Below, in pieces: positions 11,085-22,928 of a stretch of DNA of 64,000 nucleotides. This DNA comes from Euglena gracilis (Eukaryota > Euglenida > Euglenophyceae > Euglenales). The notes under the pieces were generated by a model, which had not been told where the DNA came from, searched no databases, and saw only the letters and a list, made by a program, of their open reading frames with translations. Numbering within the stretch: position 1 is the stretch's first letter; every line of letters begins with the position of its first letter. Both the position numbers and the translations under genes were made by a program. The stretch is taken from the NCBI GenBank assembly GCA_039621445.1, contig CP154956.1, positions 60,273,178 through 60,337,177 of the forward strand, read 5' to 3'.

Positions 11085-11987
11085 GAAACTTGGGACTTAA
11101 AAATTGTCAATATGCGGGTGGGTAGACAACTCAGGCTAGGATAGTGTACCAGGGCCCTACGGCGGCCCGGTTGTTCTGGTTGCACCCCCCCCCCCGCAGC
11201 CCTGTTGTCTGGCAGATCCAGGGCTGCAGAGGGGGTTGCACGTGCAGCCACCCTCCCCAGCCGATTTAAGGCCCCATCACCAACTCATTAACACCCCCCT
11301 GGTCACCCCTCTGCTCATCCCAAAATTCAGAAAGCTCCATTTTCAGCATGATCATTCGCCTACGCACACAACCCTTCCCCCATCGTCCATATTTTTCTCA
11401 TCCTCCCGTGTTTCTTTCCTCTGCCCATCTCTGGGTGCCATCTGATGTCCCCCTCCCCAATCAAGCATTTCCCCAGGTTGGGCACCAGACCGGCCAGGTC
11501 AAGCGCATGGCCGCCGCTGAATGGTGGCCAGGCCTGGCCCCATCAACGGTCCCTGGCTGTCCAAGCGCCATGTTTTGTATGCATACCCGCATGACCTTAA
11601 ATTTCTGTCTTTTTCTTGGCATTTCTCTTCATTTTTCCTTTCTTTTTTGTTTTCTTTTTTTTTTGCAGGCTCCTAGAACCTAGGGTCCTGGGATTCTATG
11701 TTCTATCCCACGACCCCTCTTCACATACAGCTGCAGCTCTGATGACCCCCCCACGCATCTCACAAATCACTCACAACACCAAATCCCTCATCCCCGACCC
11801 AGGACGTGTCCCAAATCCCCCCCCCAGCCTAGACCCACCACATTTTGCGGCGCACATTCTTCGAGCTGCTCGGAGATTTCCCTGGGTGAACCCCCTCCCC
11901 GCACGCGGTGCCACGCTCACAATTGATTCTGTCTCTTTCCATGTGTCATCCCATTCCCTCCTCCCCTGTCCAATTTTGATCTGTGGG

Positions 11988-12071
11988 GTGGCTTTGGCCA
12001 TGCCGGCTGGCAGCGCTGGTGTATGCTTCAATGTCCTGGCCCGGCCCCAACCCAAGTCGACGGACCATGGA
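11988..12071 (+). repeat. Dispersed GC-rich repeat, copy 4 of 4
   Basis: ggccatgccggctggcagcg followed by gcttcaatgtcctggcccgg and cggaccatgg. The region around it (11,240-12,270) is otherwise unremarkable. Confidence 0.6.
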
Positions 12072-12689
12072 TTCTGTGAAAACAGGGCTGTACATGTGCC
12101 CGTTTTTCTTATTTATTTTCAGTGCATCCCCTATTAACCCCGCCGTAGCACCAGGGCCCAGAGGGGTAGCATGCGCATCCACCCCCCCCTAGCCGTCCCA
12201 AGACCCCACCGTCAACTCACTAGCACCCCAGTCACCCCTCCGCCCATATCAGCATTCAGAGAGTGCCATTTTCAGGCGTGACCCGGTGATGCCACATAAA
12301 CGCCCCCTCCTACTTGAACACAGCAGCATGCGCTTGCATGCATCCCCCCACCCCTCCGCCGGCCTGGCACATGGTCCATCGCTGTGCCAGGGTCGGGCTT
12401 GGACCGGTACTGTGCACGTGTCCCTGCCAGCCTGTGGGAGGCATGTGCCCGACCGGGCCCGCCTGTGCAGGCGACCAAATTGGAGAAGGTGTCTGCCTTG
12501 AAGGGGACGTCAGATGGCACTGTGAGGTGGGCAGTAGAAAAGCGACGGGGGGGGCAGATGTGAGACATATGGATGGTACAAGCCCGACCTTTCTTCTGAT
12601 TGCACCATGGCCCTGACTTTTTTTGCCCTTTTTTTTTTTGTTTTTATTTTTTTGAATTTTTTGCTTTATATTCTTCTTCTTCTCCTTCT

Positions 12690-13080
12690 CCTTGTTTTTT
12701 TACAGGTTGCCAGAAGCCAGGTTCAAGGAATTTTGTATTGCACCACATGATCCCCCCCTCCCCAGTCTGCATCACTCACGACAACCGAACCCCCCCTCTG
12801 GCCTTTTGGATGCTTTTCAAATCGCACAACCACAACCAGGCCCAATACTATTAGGAGGTGCAAAATGTTTCAGGAAAGACCAGACCCTGCATCACCGAGC
12901 CTGTGCCCCCCCCCCCACGGCCCTTGGCCCGCCCCCCCCCCCCCTCCTTTATTGGGGTGCTGCATTGTCTTCCCGGCCCACCTCTCGGTCCTTACAGCCG
13001 TCTTCAACTCGTTGTTCTCTCAGTCCCTGCGGCCATCGTCCAATCGATGTTCTCTCGGTTCCTGCTGCCGTCATCCTCTT
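12690..13080 (+). repeat. Macro-repeat module, copy 2, with eroded 36-bp units
   Basis: ttacaggttgccagaagcca, a gatccccccctccccag block and gcttttcaaatcgcacaacc match the module at 7,618. About three diverged 36-bp units follow (for example ctcagtccctgcggccatcg at 13,018), in the same order as copy 1. Confidence 0.55.
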
Positions 13081-14930
13081 CCTGCTGTCGGCAAGGTCAC
13101 CAGATGTTTTGTGGCGGTTTTCCAGTGAGGCTGTCGGGCAGGCATTTTCTTGTCGCCATTTCTTCCCATGTGACCACCCCCAACACCCACCCCTGATCAG
13201 GGTGGCAGGCTGACCACCCGCTCCCCCTCCTCCTGCCCCCCACCCCCCCCCCGTGCGCATTACAATTGCCTTGTCTCTCCACCATACCCCCCATGCTGAA
13301 GGTGTCTGTTGGGGAGCGCAATGCAGCGCTGGCCCTAGCCGAGCCTGTCTCCCGACAAGGGCGACTAGCTCCCACGGCTATGCGAGCTGCACTCCTGGCA
13401 GGCAGCCGCATACACCCTGCGCCGAACCGACACCTGAGACCCGCATATCTTACGCCGGGCTTTCAATGGGGACCGCTGGCCGCCCTGCCCGGAGGATGTT
13501 ACCAGTTTATGGAAGGCTTGGACCCCTCCCAAGGCCAGCTAAATTTCGTTGTCTTATTGGTGGGGTCTGACGACCCTTCATGTTCACCTTCATGGGTGCT
13601 GAACTGTGGCCCAGATCCCCACACGACTGCTGGCCTCCTCCAGTCGAGTGCCCCCCGCCGAATCTTATCCACAAAACCTGCCCTGCTGCACACCCGGCAA
13701 ATAGTACCTCCATGGCACCAGTGCACAGCCATCAGCTGTGGACAGGTACCAGGAACCTGCTTAGAATCTGCACCACTTTTCCAAACCCCCTTGCCGCCTG
13801 TCTGCCACAGCGCAAGCATGCGCTCGCCGCACATACACCCACGGCAGTGATCTGGGTCAGCTGGCTGGGCGTTGTCTTGGGGAATTACTTTTCCCTAGTG
13901 CCCCCTGTGTGAAGGCCACCTTCTGCAACCTCGTCATGTGATGGTGGAAAGACCTCCACCAACCACCCCGCCCCCGGGCCTTGCAACCCAGCCCGAGCCC
14001 GCCGGCCTGCTGCATGCTCCCCAGCCGCGGCTACTCGCCCCATCACCGCCCCCTTGTCGGTCTGCCGCCTGCCCTCCCAGGGCTCCACCCCCCCCCCCCC
14101 CCCGCCAGCAGCAGGTCGGCTCCCAAGCCCAGCCCCCAGGCCCCAACGCAGCCGCCACCAACTCCTGCCGCACAATGCCCGCCGACCCACCTGCGCAGCT
14201 TGTAGCCTTTCCCCACCCTCCGCCGCTCAGGCAACCGTTCTTGGTGACGAACTCAGCGCCGCTGTCCGACTTGGGAGAGCAATACCTATGGACCTCGTCG
14301 CCGTGGGGTTTGTGGATTTTCAGTGCTGCCTGGCACAGCTGGGATTGCTGTGGACATTCCAGCCCTCTACCCTGGCCCGTCTTACATACCACCCATCCCG
14401 CCAGTGTATAGTTATTCTCCCAATGGCATATGCTGGGTCAGCAGCAGGGAGCCTCAAACCCCCCCTGCTTTTGTCTTTAAGCAAAGTACCTCCGCAGGAG
14501 AACAAAGAAGAACGTTTTCCCTTTCCTCCATTTCCTCCTCTTTCCTCTGACCCAGCCGGTGTTGGATGGGTCAGAGAACCCCCACGCCACCGCCCCACCC
14601 GCGGACTAGTCTCCTGTACCACGCTCCTGGAGCGTCATCCGGGCCCCGGGTAGGCCCCTTGGAGGCAGGGCCATAGTGGCCCTGTCGACCTTGGGCATTG
14701 CACGACGTGGGGCACTTCTAATCCTAATCCCAATCCCTCTAGTTTCGGAAGGGGGGCCTCCCCCACCCCCCTCCCCCTCCTCTGCGGGGACAAAAAAAAT
14801 CTTCCTGCGCTTTGCGCCGGGTGTGTATCTTGAGACTCAATGGGAAAATTTGGCAAAATGGGCAAAATTGGTCGAAAAATGGTCGTAACTCGGGCCAGGC
14901 GGGGAGTTGCGGGGAAATCAAAACACATGC
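13081..14930. other. Unassigned mixed-composition region
   Basis: Less C-rich than its surroundings, with overlapping ORFs up to about 199 codons on both strands (13,266-13,850 and 14,054-14,653 plus; 13,934-14,392 minus). None shows a recognisable domain, and Cys, Trp and Pro-rich stretches suggest chance frames. No confident feature. Confidence 0.4.
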
Positions 14931-16691
14931 ACTATTTTAAGGGCTTCAATTTAGGTCTCTGGACATTTCCTTTGACTCCCCACCTTTTTTGAGAAATTTC
15001 AGAAAATTTGTTTTTTTTTGACCGCAAAAAACGGCCGAAATTTTTGGCAACCGAAAACTGGAGGTTGGAGGGGGTCCCCCCCACCCCCTCCCCACCAGTT
15101 TTTGAAGGGGGTCCCCCCACCCCCCTTCCTTCGAAATTCCCATGCAAGCCTGCCGATCCCCTCCGGGGGGGTACAGTGACTGACTGGTTTTTTTTGGAAA
15201 AGTGACTGGCTGGATTTTGCAGAGTGGAAAGTGACCCCCCTCCCCCCCCCCTGGGGGGTGTCGCTAAGCAATGGTATGGTCTCAACCAGCATTGAAGATG
15301 GCTCCCTCCCCAGCAGGCTGATGACCAACGCACCACCGCCACCCCCAGGGGGGGGGGTCGGTGCCTGCCTGGTGATGGGGCAAACAAATGCCCTGGGTGT
15401 GGTCCCGTGTCGTGTGTGTGGATGCTGCCCCTCTCCCCTTCTCACAGAGGCATCCAGAGGAGATGCAGGCCGCCAAGAATTTGGAATAATCTTCTTCGGG
15501 CCGAAGGAGTGTGTATGGGGCTGGGCTGCATGTCTGCACCACTCTCTAGCCCAGGTCGCTCCACATGGCAGGTTATCTGTATTTATTATTTTCATCCATT
15601 GAAAAAAAACGGTCACCTTCAAACCCCAGATATTTTTGTCCAACCCTGCCCACGTCGGATGCAATCTCATCCTCAGACCACTCCCTCTGGGGAATTTGAA
15701 ATCTGTCCAGAATCTTGCAGTGTTGATTTTTTTTTCTGGATTGGTGTTTATTGGTGAATGAACCCCCCAATTAATATTTTTATACCCCCCCCCCCCAAAT
15801 AATACCTTCCCCTGTGGGGTCCGACTTCGGCAACCCAAAGGGAAACTCAAAAGGATACCCCCCCCCGGAATTTTGCCGGGGGCAGGGGAGTAGGGTCCAC
15901 TAGAATTTGCACCAGCCAAGTTGTTTATCCAGCTGCTAATTTGGATTAGCTGCAGCTCAGGCCCCCCCCCCCCCCCGGGGTACTGTGAACCCTGAAGCAA
16001 TGGCCTGTTACCCCCCCAAAAACCCCCGCCCCCCCCTCAGGCTGGGACTTCGGGCGAAAAAATAACACCAGGGAGATTATTTGGGGGGTGATCATTTGTT
16101 ATTGGCCTCATTAAATTATTTATTGGTGTGTCCCAGGCTTTTGTTTAAGGGATTGCAGTACCCCCCCCACCTGGGGGGGGGGCTGGACTGCAGCTAGTCC
16201 AAATTTGGCTAGTGGGATTTCTAGCAGACCCCCCCTGGGGGGGTCTGCTAGCAGGGCTAGCTGGTGGAAAATTTTGGCGCGAAGCGCCAAATTTTTTTTT
16301 GGGACCCCCAAAAATGGCCAAAAATGCCTGTTTTTGACCATTTTGGGAATTTTTGGAACAAAATCAGCCAAAAACCTATTAAAAACCTCATTTCCACCTC
16401 GGCGCGCAGCACCGGAGGAATTTTTTTTTTCCAGTGGGGGGGGACCCCGAACCCCCCCCCCCCCCCCCCCCCCCCCCGGGAGGGGGTTTCTAGCTAGTCC
16501 ATTTTTTCCAGTGTCTAGCCAATTGGCTAGCCAGTACCCCCCCCCCCCCCGGGTCTTTAAGCAACCTGGTGTGTCCTCCTCCGGGAACCGCACCAACTTG
16601 GGTTGGCTGGGGGGGGGGTGGACATACTCCCCCCTCCCCCAGATTCACTCCTGCAGTTCCTGGTACTAGAGTGACATGCCCTCGACTTGAT
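14931..16691. other. Homopolymer-rich region, no gene recognised
   Basis: Many C and G runs, and repeated forms of gggggacccccttc and gtgactgactgg. A 333-codon minus ORF (14,999-16,000) is Gly/Pro-rich and shows no family. The stretch 16,036-16,095 is an inverted, diverged match to 17,690-17,750. Confidence 0.45.
16221..16251. other. Perfect 15-bp-arm palindrome
   Basis: Arms ctagcagaccccccc and gggggggtctgctag are exact reverse complements around a single T. It would extrude as a very stable hairpin. No tail or U-run supports a terminator role. Confidence 0.8.
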
Positions 16692-17269
16692 TTCCCCACC
16701 GTGCATGTCACTGGGCGCCGCGTCCAGTGGTCAGGCCGCGGGTCTTCCCTGCCGCTTCTCGGCCAGGGCCGATGCGTGCAAACTGACGTGCGACCCCTCT
16801 GGACCCCCCACGATGGCTCCGTGAGGGGGTTGGAGCCGGAATCGAACATGTTGTGACGTCGTGTTCACTTTGTTTTTCAGTGCAATGGAGGAATTCTTGC
16901 ACAGTGACGTTGTCATCCGTCCCCGCATTTTTCAGGATGGATTTCTCCAACCGCCTCGCAGCAGTGCTTCAGCACTGTATGTGCAGGCAACACACACATC
17001 ACGCCGTCTCTCCATTCACTTTATGGATTCATTTCTTTTCCCAACAAGCAGGCTCTTTTGTGCAGCTCATTTTTTGTTTTTTTGTTTGCGCATGGCAAAG
17101 TTTGGCACAGCAAGTTCAATGATCCAATTGATTCTACAGAAGCTGCTGGGAGTTTTTGGAACCTGAAGTGTTTCATTCATCTTGTGTTCTTTGTGTGCCA
17201 ATGGTTTCTGTTGAAGCATTCTTCACAAATGAGGGCCAATCAACCTGCTTGTGATCGTCCCAAAAACTT

Positions 17270-17548
17270 TCAAACAAAAAAAAGTTGATGGTCTTCCATC
17301 CGACAGCATTCTGTCAATATTTCAGCAGCCTTGTTGGTCATAAGATGCCCCCAAAAGTGTGTGTTTTTGCTCACAGGGACATGCCTATTATTTATTACAA
17401 GCCATTTCATGTTACGTGCGAGATCAGCACCTAGAATAACAACCGTGGCAGAGGGAAGAGGGTCCTCTTCATCTGCTCCTCGAAGGGGATTGCTGGGAAG
17501 AGTTGGGGAAAAGGTACCATCTGGGTGGATTTTCCCATTGAACTTCAA
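17270..17548 (-). CDS. Conserved 92-codon ORF of element X, unknown
   Basis: Encodes a balanced-composition peptide with SATVVILGADLARNMKWLVI followed by NTHFWGHLMTNKAAEI. The copy at 26,011-26,289 differs by one Ser-to-Arg change and is otherwise the same by eye. It could be the last exon of an element X protein. Neighbouring minus frames at 16,700-17,250 are open but stop-interrupted. I do not recognise it. Confidence 0.35.
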   Translation of the reverse strand: MKFNGKIHPDGTFSPTLPSNPLRGADEEDPLPSATVVILGADLARNMKWLVINNRHVPVSKNTHFWGHLMTNKAAEILTECCRMEDHQLFFV

Positions 17549-17676
17549 CTTTGGATGGCTGGTTCAGTGAACACATGCCTTATTACAAAGATAAACGCAA
17601 ATCCCTAATGGGGAGGGGCTTAAGAGGGTATTTAAGCGAACAGAGCTGGAACAGAACAGAACAGGAAATGGTTTAC

Positions 17677-18045
17677 CCCTGGGTAAACCCCCCTCCCAAA
17701 TAATATCACCCGGGGTATTATTTTTTCGCCCAAAGTCCCAGCCCGCCCAAGGGGGGGGGTATTATTTGGGGGGGGGGTAATGGCACCCCAAAACTTTCGA
17801 AATTTTTCGCCCAAAACCCCCATTTGGGGTCGTTTTTGAACTTTCTAATGAAGTTTAGCATTTTTGGAGGCCAGATGATCCAGAAAAATCGGTTTTTTTT
17901 CATAATTTGTTGTCAGAATTGTGATTTTAAAACCTATATTTCAGTTCAGAATCTGGGTCGTCGGCCCGAAATGGTGTATTAATTCGGTCGCCGAAGTCGG
18001 CCCCGAGGGGCGGGGTATTATTTGGGGGGAGGGTTTACCCCTGGG
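17677..18045. mobile_element. MITE-like module inside element X, copy 1
   Basis: Left end ccctgggtaaacccccctcc then caaataat; the right end is the reverse complement (attatttggggggagggttt then acccctgggg). Arms of about 30 bp enclose about 310 bp of non-coding AT-richer sequence. A target duplication is not evident. Confidence 0.5.
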
Positions 18046-19855
18046 GCTCAGAGAAAAGAATTTGGTTGTTTGCTTCAGTGTTTGTTTGCACACAACCAAT
18101 TCCCAAAAATCAATGTGTTCTTTGCCACACCCACAAGGGCTGCAGCATCCCCATTCGTTCTGTTGTGCTCCTGGGTCCAGAGTGCAGGGATGCCTCGCAG
18201 CGTCGTCCGTCTGTGCGCACGTCCCGTGCAATCTCGGAGAAACTCGGCATGGCAAAGCAGCACGGTGGGCTTCTTGTTCCGGAGGTGCAATGGGTTGGGC
18301 GTGGAAACCCAACCCCCCCTTAAAGTGTCTGGGTCTACTACCCCACCTCCAGCCCCCCAAAAATGGCACTTGGCAGTGGGGGGGGTCCCCAAGGCTGCAC
18401 AGGAACCCCCGAAACCCGGAACCCTCAGGTTGGCCACCACCAACCCCACCCCCACCCATCCTGTGGTCTTCCAACAACCCTCCCTCACCCCTTCCTGGCT
18501 GTGGTGTGGCTGTGGTGGGATCCCTGGACCCTGTGGGTGCTGTGGGTGGTGGGATTTCTTCCCCCTCCCCCATCCTGCTGGTGGGGGGGGGGGGTGCGAC
18601 AACCCCCTCCCCAGGCCTTCAAATTCCTTCGGCGCCAAAGAAAATTTTCCTTGCGCGGGTGCTGTGGTGGGGGGGTCCACCCCCCACCAGGCTTTCCCAT
18701 ACAGCCCTGTCTTCCCTCACTGGGAGGGGAAAGAGCTTGAACAGGAAAAATTGATTTGGGAAAAATTCTGGATGGAATTTTGACCAGATTTTCCCCCACC
18801 ATTTTAATTTAAGTCCATCAGAATTTTTCCAACAAATTAAGAAAAAATGTGATTTCCTCCTGTGAATCAATTTTTGAAAGTTAGATTTAAGAAGATTTGA
18901 TTTGAGAATTCTGACGGCTTTCCCTAAAAAATGGGTTCAAGAAAATTTTTTGCCCAGAGTTCTTTCCGACCTGTTTTTTCCCGGCGCTTTAAGGGTTGGG
19001 TTCACCCAATATTATTCCCAAAAAAATTTTCCCAATCCCCCCGGCAGCATATGGGGCGAAAAATTTTGGTCCAAATTTTTTTCTTTTCTCATGCAGTCCC
19101 CCCCCTGACCACAAGGAACTTTTCCCCTCTCACCCGCCCTGGGGTCCGTTGACCCTGGATCGACCCCAAAGGGTCTGTGGTCTCTGGCGTTCTTTTTTTT
19201 GACGAAGAATTTCATCGTTTTGGAAACAAAAATTGCATTTTCAGCCAATTTGAGGGGCAAAGATTTTTCAGCCCATTCCCATAACACTGTGTATCATGGT
19301 TCATGGCATGATGACCAATGAGTCACCATGGGTCTGGTCCAGGGGTTTTGTTAAGATCCCCCACCCCCACCCCCTGGGGGGGGGATCCGGGGGACCCTGG
19401 TCTGGCCCATCCTTGCACGGAATCTTTCCCCACAGTGGTGTCTCAAGTTCCACATCTACAAAACTCCTGCAGAAATGTCCATTTCATCCACAATGTTTTT
19501 GGCGACTTTCAGTTGGTTTTCAAACACAACCATCTGCAAGTCAAATTTGGGGGGGGGTTGAATGTTCAGGAGACCACTCTCCAGCGTGAAGCCCCCCCAT
19601 GTACCCCCCCCACCATTTTATTTAAATAAAAAGAAGCCTGAAAGACGATGATGTTGTTGCAAGAAGGCTCATTTGATAATTTTTTTGAAGCTTTGTTTGC
19701 TTTGCCACAGCTTCTGACTTCTCCATCATTGCTGGGGAAGCATTCCTTTGGCACAGCGATGGCCCGTCGATGTGCATATGCTGAACAGAAACAATCAAAA
19801 ATACAGGAAAAAAGGAACATTTTCTTGGAATGCCACTACTCCTTGCATTCGTTCG

Positions 19856-19884
19856 ACACACACACACACACGCACACACACACA
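19856..19884. repeat. (CA)n microsatellite
   Basis: Short CA tract with one CG interruption. Its counterpart in element X copy 2 lies at about 28,595-28,630 and is slightly longer. Confidence 0.9.
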
Positions 19885-20179
19885 ACGTATGATTTTCCGA
19901 GCCCCCCCCCCCTCGAGTCCTCCCATCCTCCCTGCCTTAAGCCCTCCCCACCTCAATGCAACCAAGGCCTGGGGGCTACGAGAAAAGTCTGGCAAAAAAA
20001 GGTGATGCCCCTTTTTCTGCAAAGCTTTTCGGATGTTTTCATAACCCCCATGAAATCTGGGGCATCACGTTCAGGCCAAAACAGCCTGCCTGGAATTCCC
20101 AGGTTTGCCCCCCCACCTGGCGTATTAAAAACGTGTTCAGCCCGCCAAATGCCTGCCCTGAAATTCGTGGTCATGAACA

Positions 20180-20336
20180 CGTTTTCAATGACGGCATTTG
20201 TGGCAATGCCACGTTTTCAGTGACGGCATTTGTGGCAATGACACGTTTTCAGTGACGGCATCTGTGGCAAGGACACGTTTTCAGTGACGGCATTTGTGGC
20301 AATGACACGTTTTCAATGAGGGCATTTGTGGCAACC
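20180..20336. repeat. Subterminal ~31-bp tandem repeat, left
   Basis: About five units of acacgttttcagtgacggca then tttgtggcaatg inside the insertion. Units of the same family and orientation recur at 21,302-21,450. Confidence 0.9.
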
Positions 20337-20599
20337 CTGAGTAAAAAGCAAAAAACGCTGTCATGAAAAATCGGAGTGCGGTTGAGAGGCCGGGTGGTCC
20401 TCAACTGGTGAGGCGGGTCGGGGGCACTCTACAACACGACAACAAGAAGGCTTGGTTGCCTTGGCACAAGGGCAGAGAAGGGACGAAAATCACGGCACAA
20501 GACAGGCTTTACACAAAAAAGAGCCATACTTTGGTGGCCGCCGCAAATCTTGGCAATGAAAATGATATGCCAAACCGCAGGCGTCACAGACAACTTTGT

Positions 20600-21251
20600 T
20601 CAGCTCCACACAATTTGGATTTTTTTGGGAATGGCAACACCACAAAAACCGCATTTCTCCTGTTTCATAGGCAGTCGGGACACAGCACGGGGCACAGGGG
20701 GTTGGTCAGAGGAGGCAACAGAGCTGACCGCAGGAGCGGAACGTTGCTCGGCGGTGGGAAAGACAGAGGGAACAGTGGTCAGGTCCTGATTTTCGACCGC
20801 GTGTTCCTCACTCGGTGGGGCGCAAAAAAACGGCATTCACGTATGTCTGAAAAGAGGTTGCCGAACGATTCCCTGAAACGAACAAAGTTCCCGACTGCTG
20901 CTCACGTTGAGCCACACATTGTTCAATGACGCTCGCCTCATCGAACAACAGGCTGGGTTCCAGCTCCCATCCCGTCCAGGCAACAAAGAAAGCATCCAGC
21001 TCAGGATAACAGGCTTGCCGATGTTGACACAGTTTGGCGAACTCCAAACAGTTGGCAACAGCAGCAAGCTCTGCACCCAGGGTGCCGGACTTTTTCTTTG
21101 TATTGCCCTGTGCCAGCAAGGTGCCATGAAGGGGGTCAACCTTCTGCTTCTTGGCATCTTGCTGGTATACCGCAAGAGCGGCCAGGAACAGTTCCGTCCT
21201 AGGGGGAGGTGGAAAAAGACCATTCACAAAGTTTGCCGTGCGTTTAGCCAT
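20600..21251 (-). pseudogene. Unknown protein of the 1.54-kb insertion
   Basis: A 147-codon minus ORF (20,808-21,251) starts MAKRTANFVNGLF and contains TLGAELAAVANCLEFAKLCQ and LDAFFVAWTGWELEPSLLFD. It has balanced composition and looks protein-coding. One frame over, 20,600-20,836 continues with a Ser/Pro/Val-rich stretch and KCGFCGVAIPKKI, a possible half zinc-binding knuckle (CxxC). A single frameshift near 20,830 would link them. It is the only coding content of the insertion. It matches no transposase I know. Confidence 0.45.
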
Positions 21252-21301
21252 ATTGGCAGGGCTGCGGGAAAAAGAAAAAAAGAAAGAAAAAAGGGGGGGG
21301 G

Positions 21302-21450
21302 TGACACGTTTTCAGTGACGGCATTTGTGGCAATGACACGTTTTCAGTGACGGCATCTGTGGCAAGGACACGTTTTCAGTGAGGGCATTTGTGGCAATGA
21401 CACGTTTTCAGTGACGGCATCTGTGTTCAGGCACGTTTTCAGTGAGGGCA
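21302..21450. repeat. Subterminal ~31-bp tandem repeat, right
   Basis: About five units of gacacgttttcagtgacggc or variants with gagggc, in the same orientation as the left array. Confidence 0.9.
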
Positions 21451-21558
21451 TCGTTTTTTGGGTCCGAATTTCACAAATTCGCGTTTTTGACCCCTTTGCG
21501 TGAATCATGACCACGAATTTCAGGGCAGGCATTTGGCGGGCTCTGAACACGTTTTTAA

Positions 21559-21671
21559 ACAAATTGTGGCTGAGCCCAGATTTCAGCCTGAAAACGTGTT
21601 CAGGGGCCCCCTTCGGGGGCCCCTGGCTGAACACGTTTTCAGGCTGAAATCTGGGCTCAGCCACAATTTGT
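21559..21671. other. Long near-perfect hairpin at the right end of the insertion
   Basis: Arms begin acaaattgtggctgagccca and run about 53 bp, meeting at gggccccc-ttc-gggggccc. The only disruption is three extra bases in one arm. The outer edge coincides with the insertion end, so the hairpin is part of the element. Confidence 0.92.
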
Positions 21672-22928
21672 GTATAAAAAACGGCCTCAGGGCTGGGCTT
21701 ACCGGGATGTGAAAATACTCCTCTTTTAAATCGATTTTGGCTGCCCAGTGGCCTTTCTGCCAAACTGGAAAAATGTTCTGGATGGATCCAGCTTGAAGGA
21801 TTTGACTTGGAAATGTTGATTTATCTCCCTCCAATCGCTGATCATTCTGCATTTTGCTGTTCCCCCTGCTGGTTTTGATATCAAAAAACCAGGGGATTAA
21901 ATGCACTCTGAGCCAGTTGTTTTTCGTATTCCAGAAGAATTCTCTCTGCCCTATTCCTGTTTGGGTCTGGCCTTTGGGCAGGTGTAGAAATTTTGGGGAT
22001 ATACCCAGGGGGTTGAATGCCATCCTTGCGTTGACAGGTTTCTGGGGGCATTTTTCTGCCACCATTTTGGGCTCTATTGGAGCCTTTGATGGCTTCCTGG
22101 CCATAGGGCTTTCTGCCCCTCGAAAGGTCTTTGTGCTTCACCCTCGGTGCCCCTTCCCCCCTTGTCGGTTTTGCTCGAGGGAGTACGGGAGTGTTCTGCC
22201 TGGAGCTGATGGGGTTGTTTCCATACCATCCGGGGTCTCCGAGGGACACCTCGGGCTCTCGGACTCCCAAGGAAAATGCAGGGGGGGGCTTTCCTTGCGG
22301 GCTGTTTGCTCTGGTGTGTTTGTGTGCGCGCGGGGGGTTCTTCTCGCCGCGCCTTTGTTGCCGGAGTTGGCGACGACGATGAGGCCTCCTCCGACAAGCT
22401 GCAACGTCGTGGCCCCGCCGCCCCCCCCCCCTCACATGGCCGCTTGATCCCCCCCCCCGGAGGTGGGGATAATGGTCTCTTTCTGGTGTGCTTTTGGGTG
22501 GGTGGGGCTGTTTTGCTGGGGGGGGGGGTCCCCTTTCTGGCTTGGATGTCTTTCTTTTCCTACTGCTTTTGCGGGTGGGGCGGTTGGGCTCACCATCTTC
22601 TTGTGCTTTGCCCTCTTGGTCCCTTCTCCACCTTTCTGTGTCTTGAGAGTCCGGGACCATTCGTGCTCCGCCCTGCGAGATGGTGAGGTACTGAGGCACC
22701 CCCCGCCTTCGGGCCATAATCTTTTTAATTTTTGATGCGGCTTGTAAGGCCCCAAAATTTTTCCATTTTCCCAGCTGCTGTACTTCCTCCACCTGCAAAC
22801 CAGCATTTTTCTCGTACTCCCTCGAGGAAAACCGACCAGGGAGGAAGGGACACCGAGGGCGAAGCACAAAGACCTTGTGAGGCCATGCCTTGTTCGCCGG
22901 CGGTGTTGTGTGATTGTTGCGCGTTGGG

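Larger units (their letters stand above)
16692..20002. mobile_element. Unknown element X, copy 1 (in DIRS-like element 0)
   Basis: A 3.3-kb block repeated almost exactly at 25,432-28,749. Both copies interrupt DIRS-like RT sequence, which resumes with the same bases (gatgcccctttttctgcaaa). It starts ttccccaccgtgcatgtcac. It contains a 379-bp inverted-repeat-bounded module, a (CA)n tract, long C runs and a conserved minus ORF at 17,270-17,548. No transposase, RT or integrase was recognised, and I could not define terminal repeats or a target duplication, so the class is unknown. Confidence 0.65.
20134..21671. mobile_element. Novel 1.54-kb insertion with 12-bp target duplication
   Basis: Compared with the paralogous empty site at 28,863-28,880, copy 1 has extra sequence flanked by gtattaaaaacg (20,122-20,133) and gtataaaaaacg (21,672-21,683), a 12-bp target duplication with one mismatch. 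Inside are an inverted-repeat pair (20,141-20,175 against 21,505-21,540), tandem arrays of a ~31-bp unit just inside each side, a minus-strand ORF in the middle, and a 113-bp hairpin forming the right end. Target-duplication length and long subterminal repeats suggest a Mutator-like DNA transposon. No transposase motif was found, so the class is an inference. Confidence 0.75.

Noticed and set aside
13266-14653. Host gene in the 13.2-14.7 kb ORF cluster
   Set aside because: No conserved motif, competing frames on both strands, and no splice-supported structure I could defend.
16800-16860. tRNA gene near ggagccggaatcgaac (and its copy near 25.58 kb)
   Set aside because: A B-box-like string is present on the minus strand, but the T stem does not pair and no acceptor stem is found.
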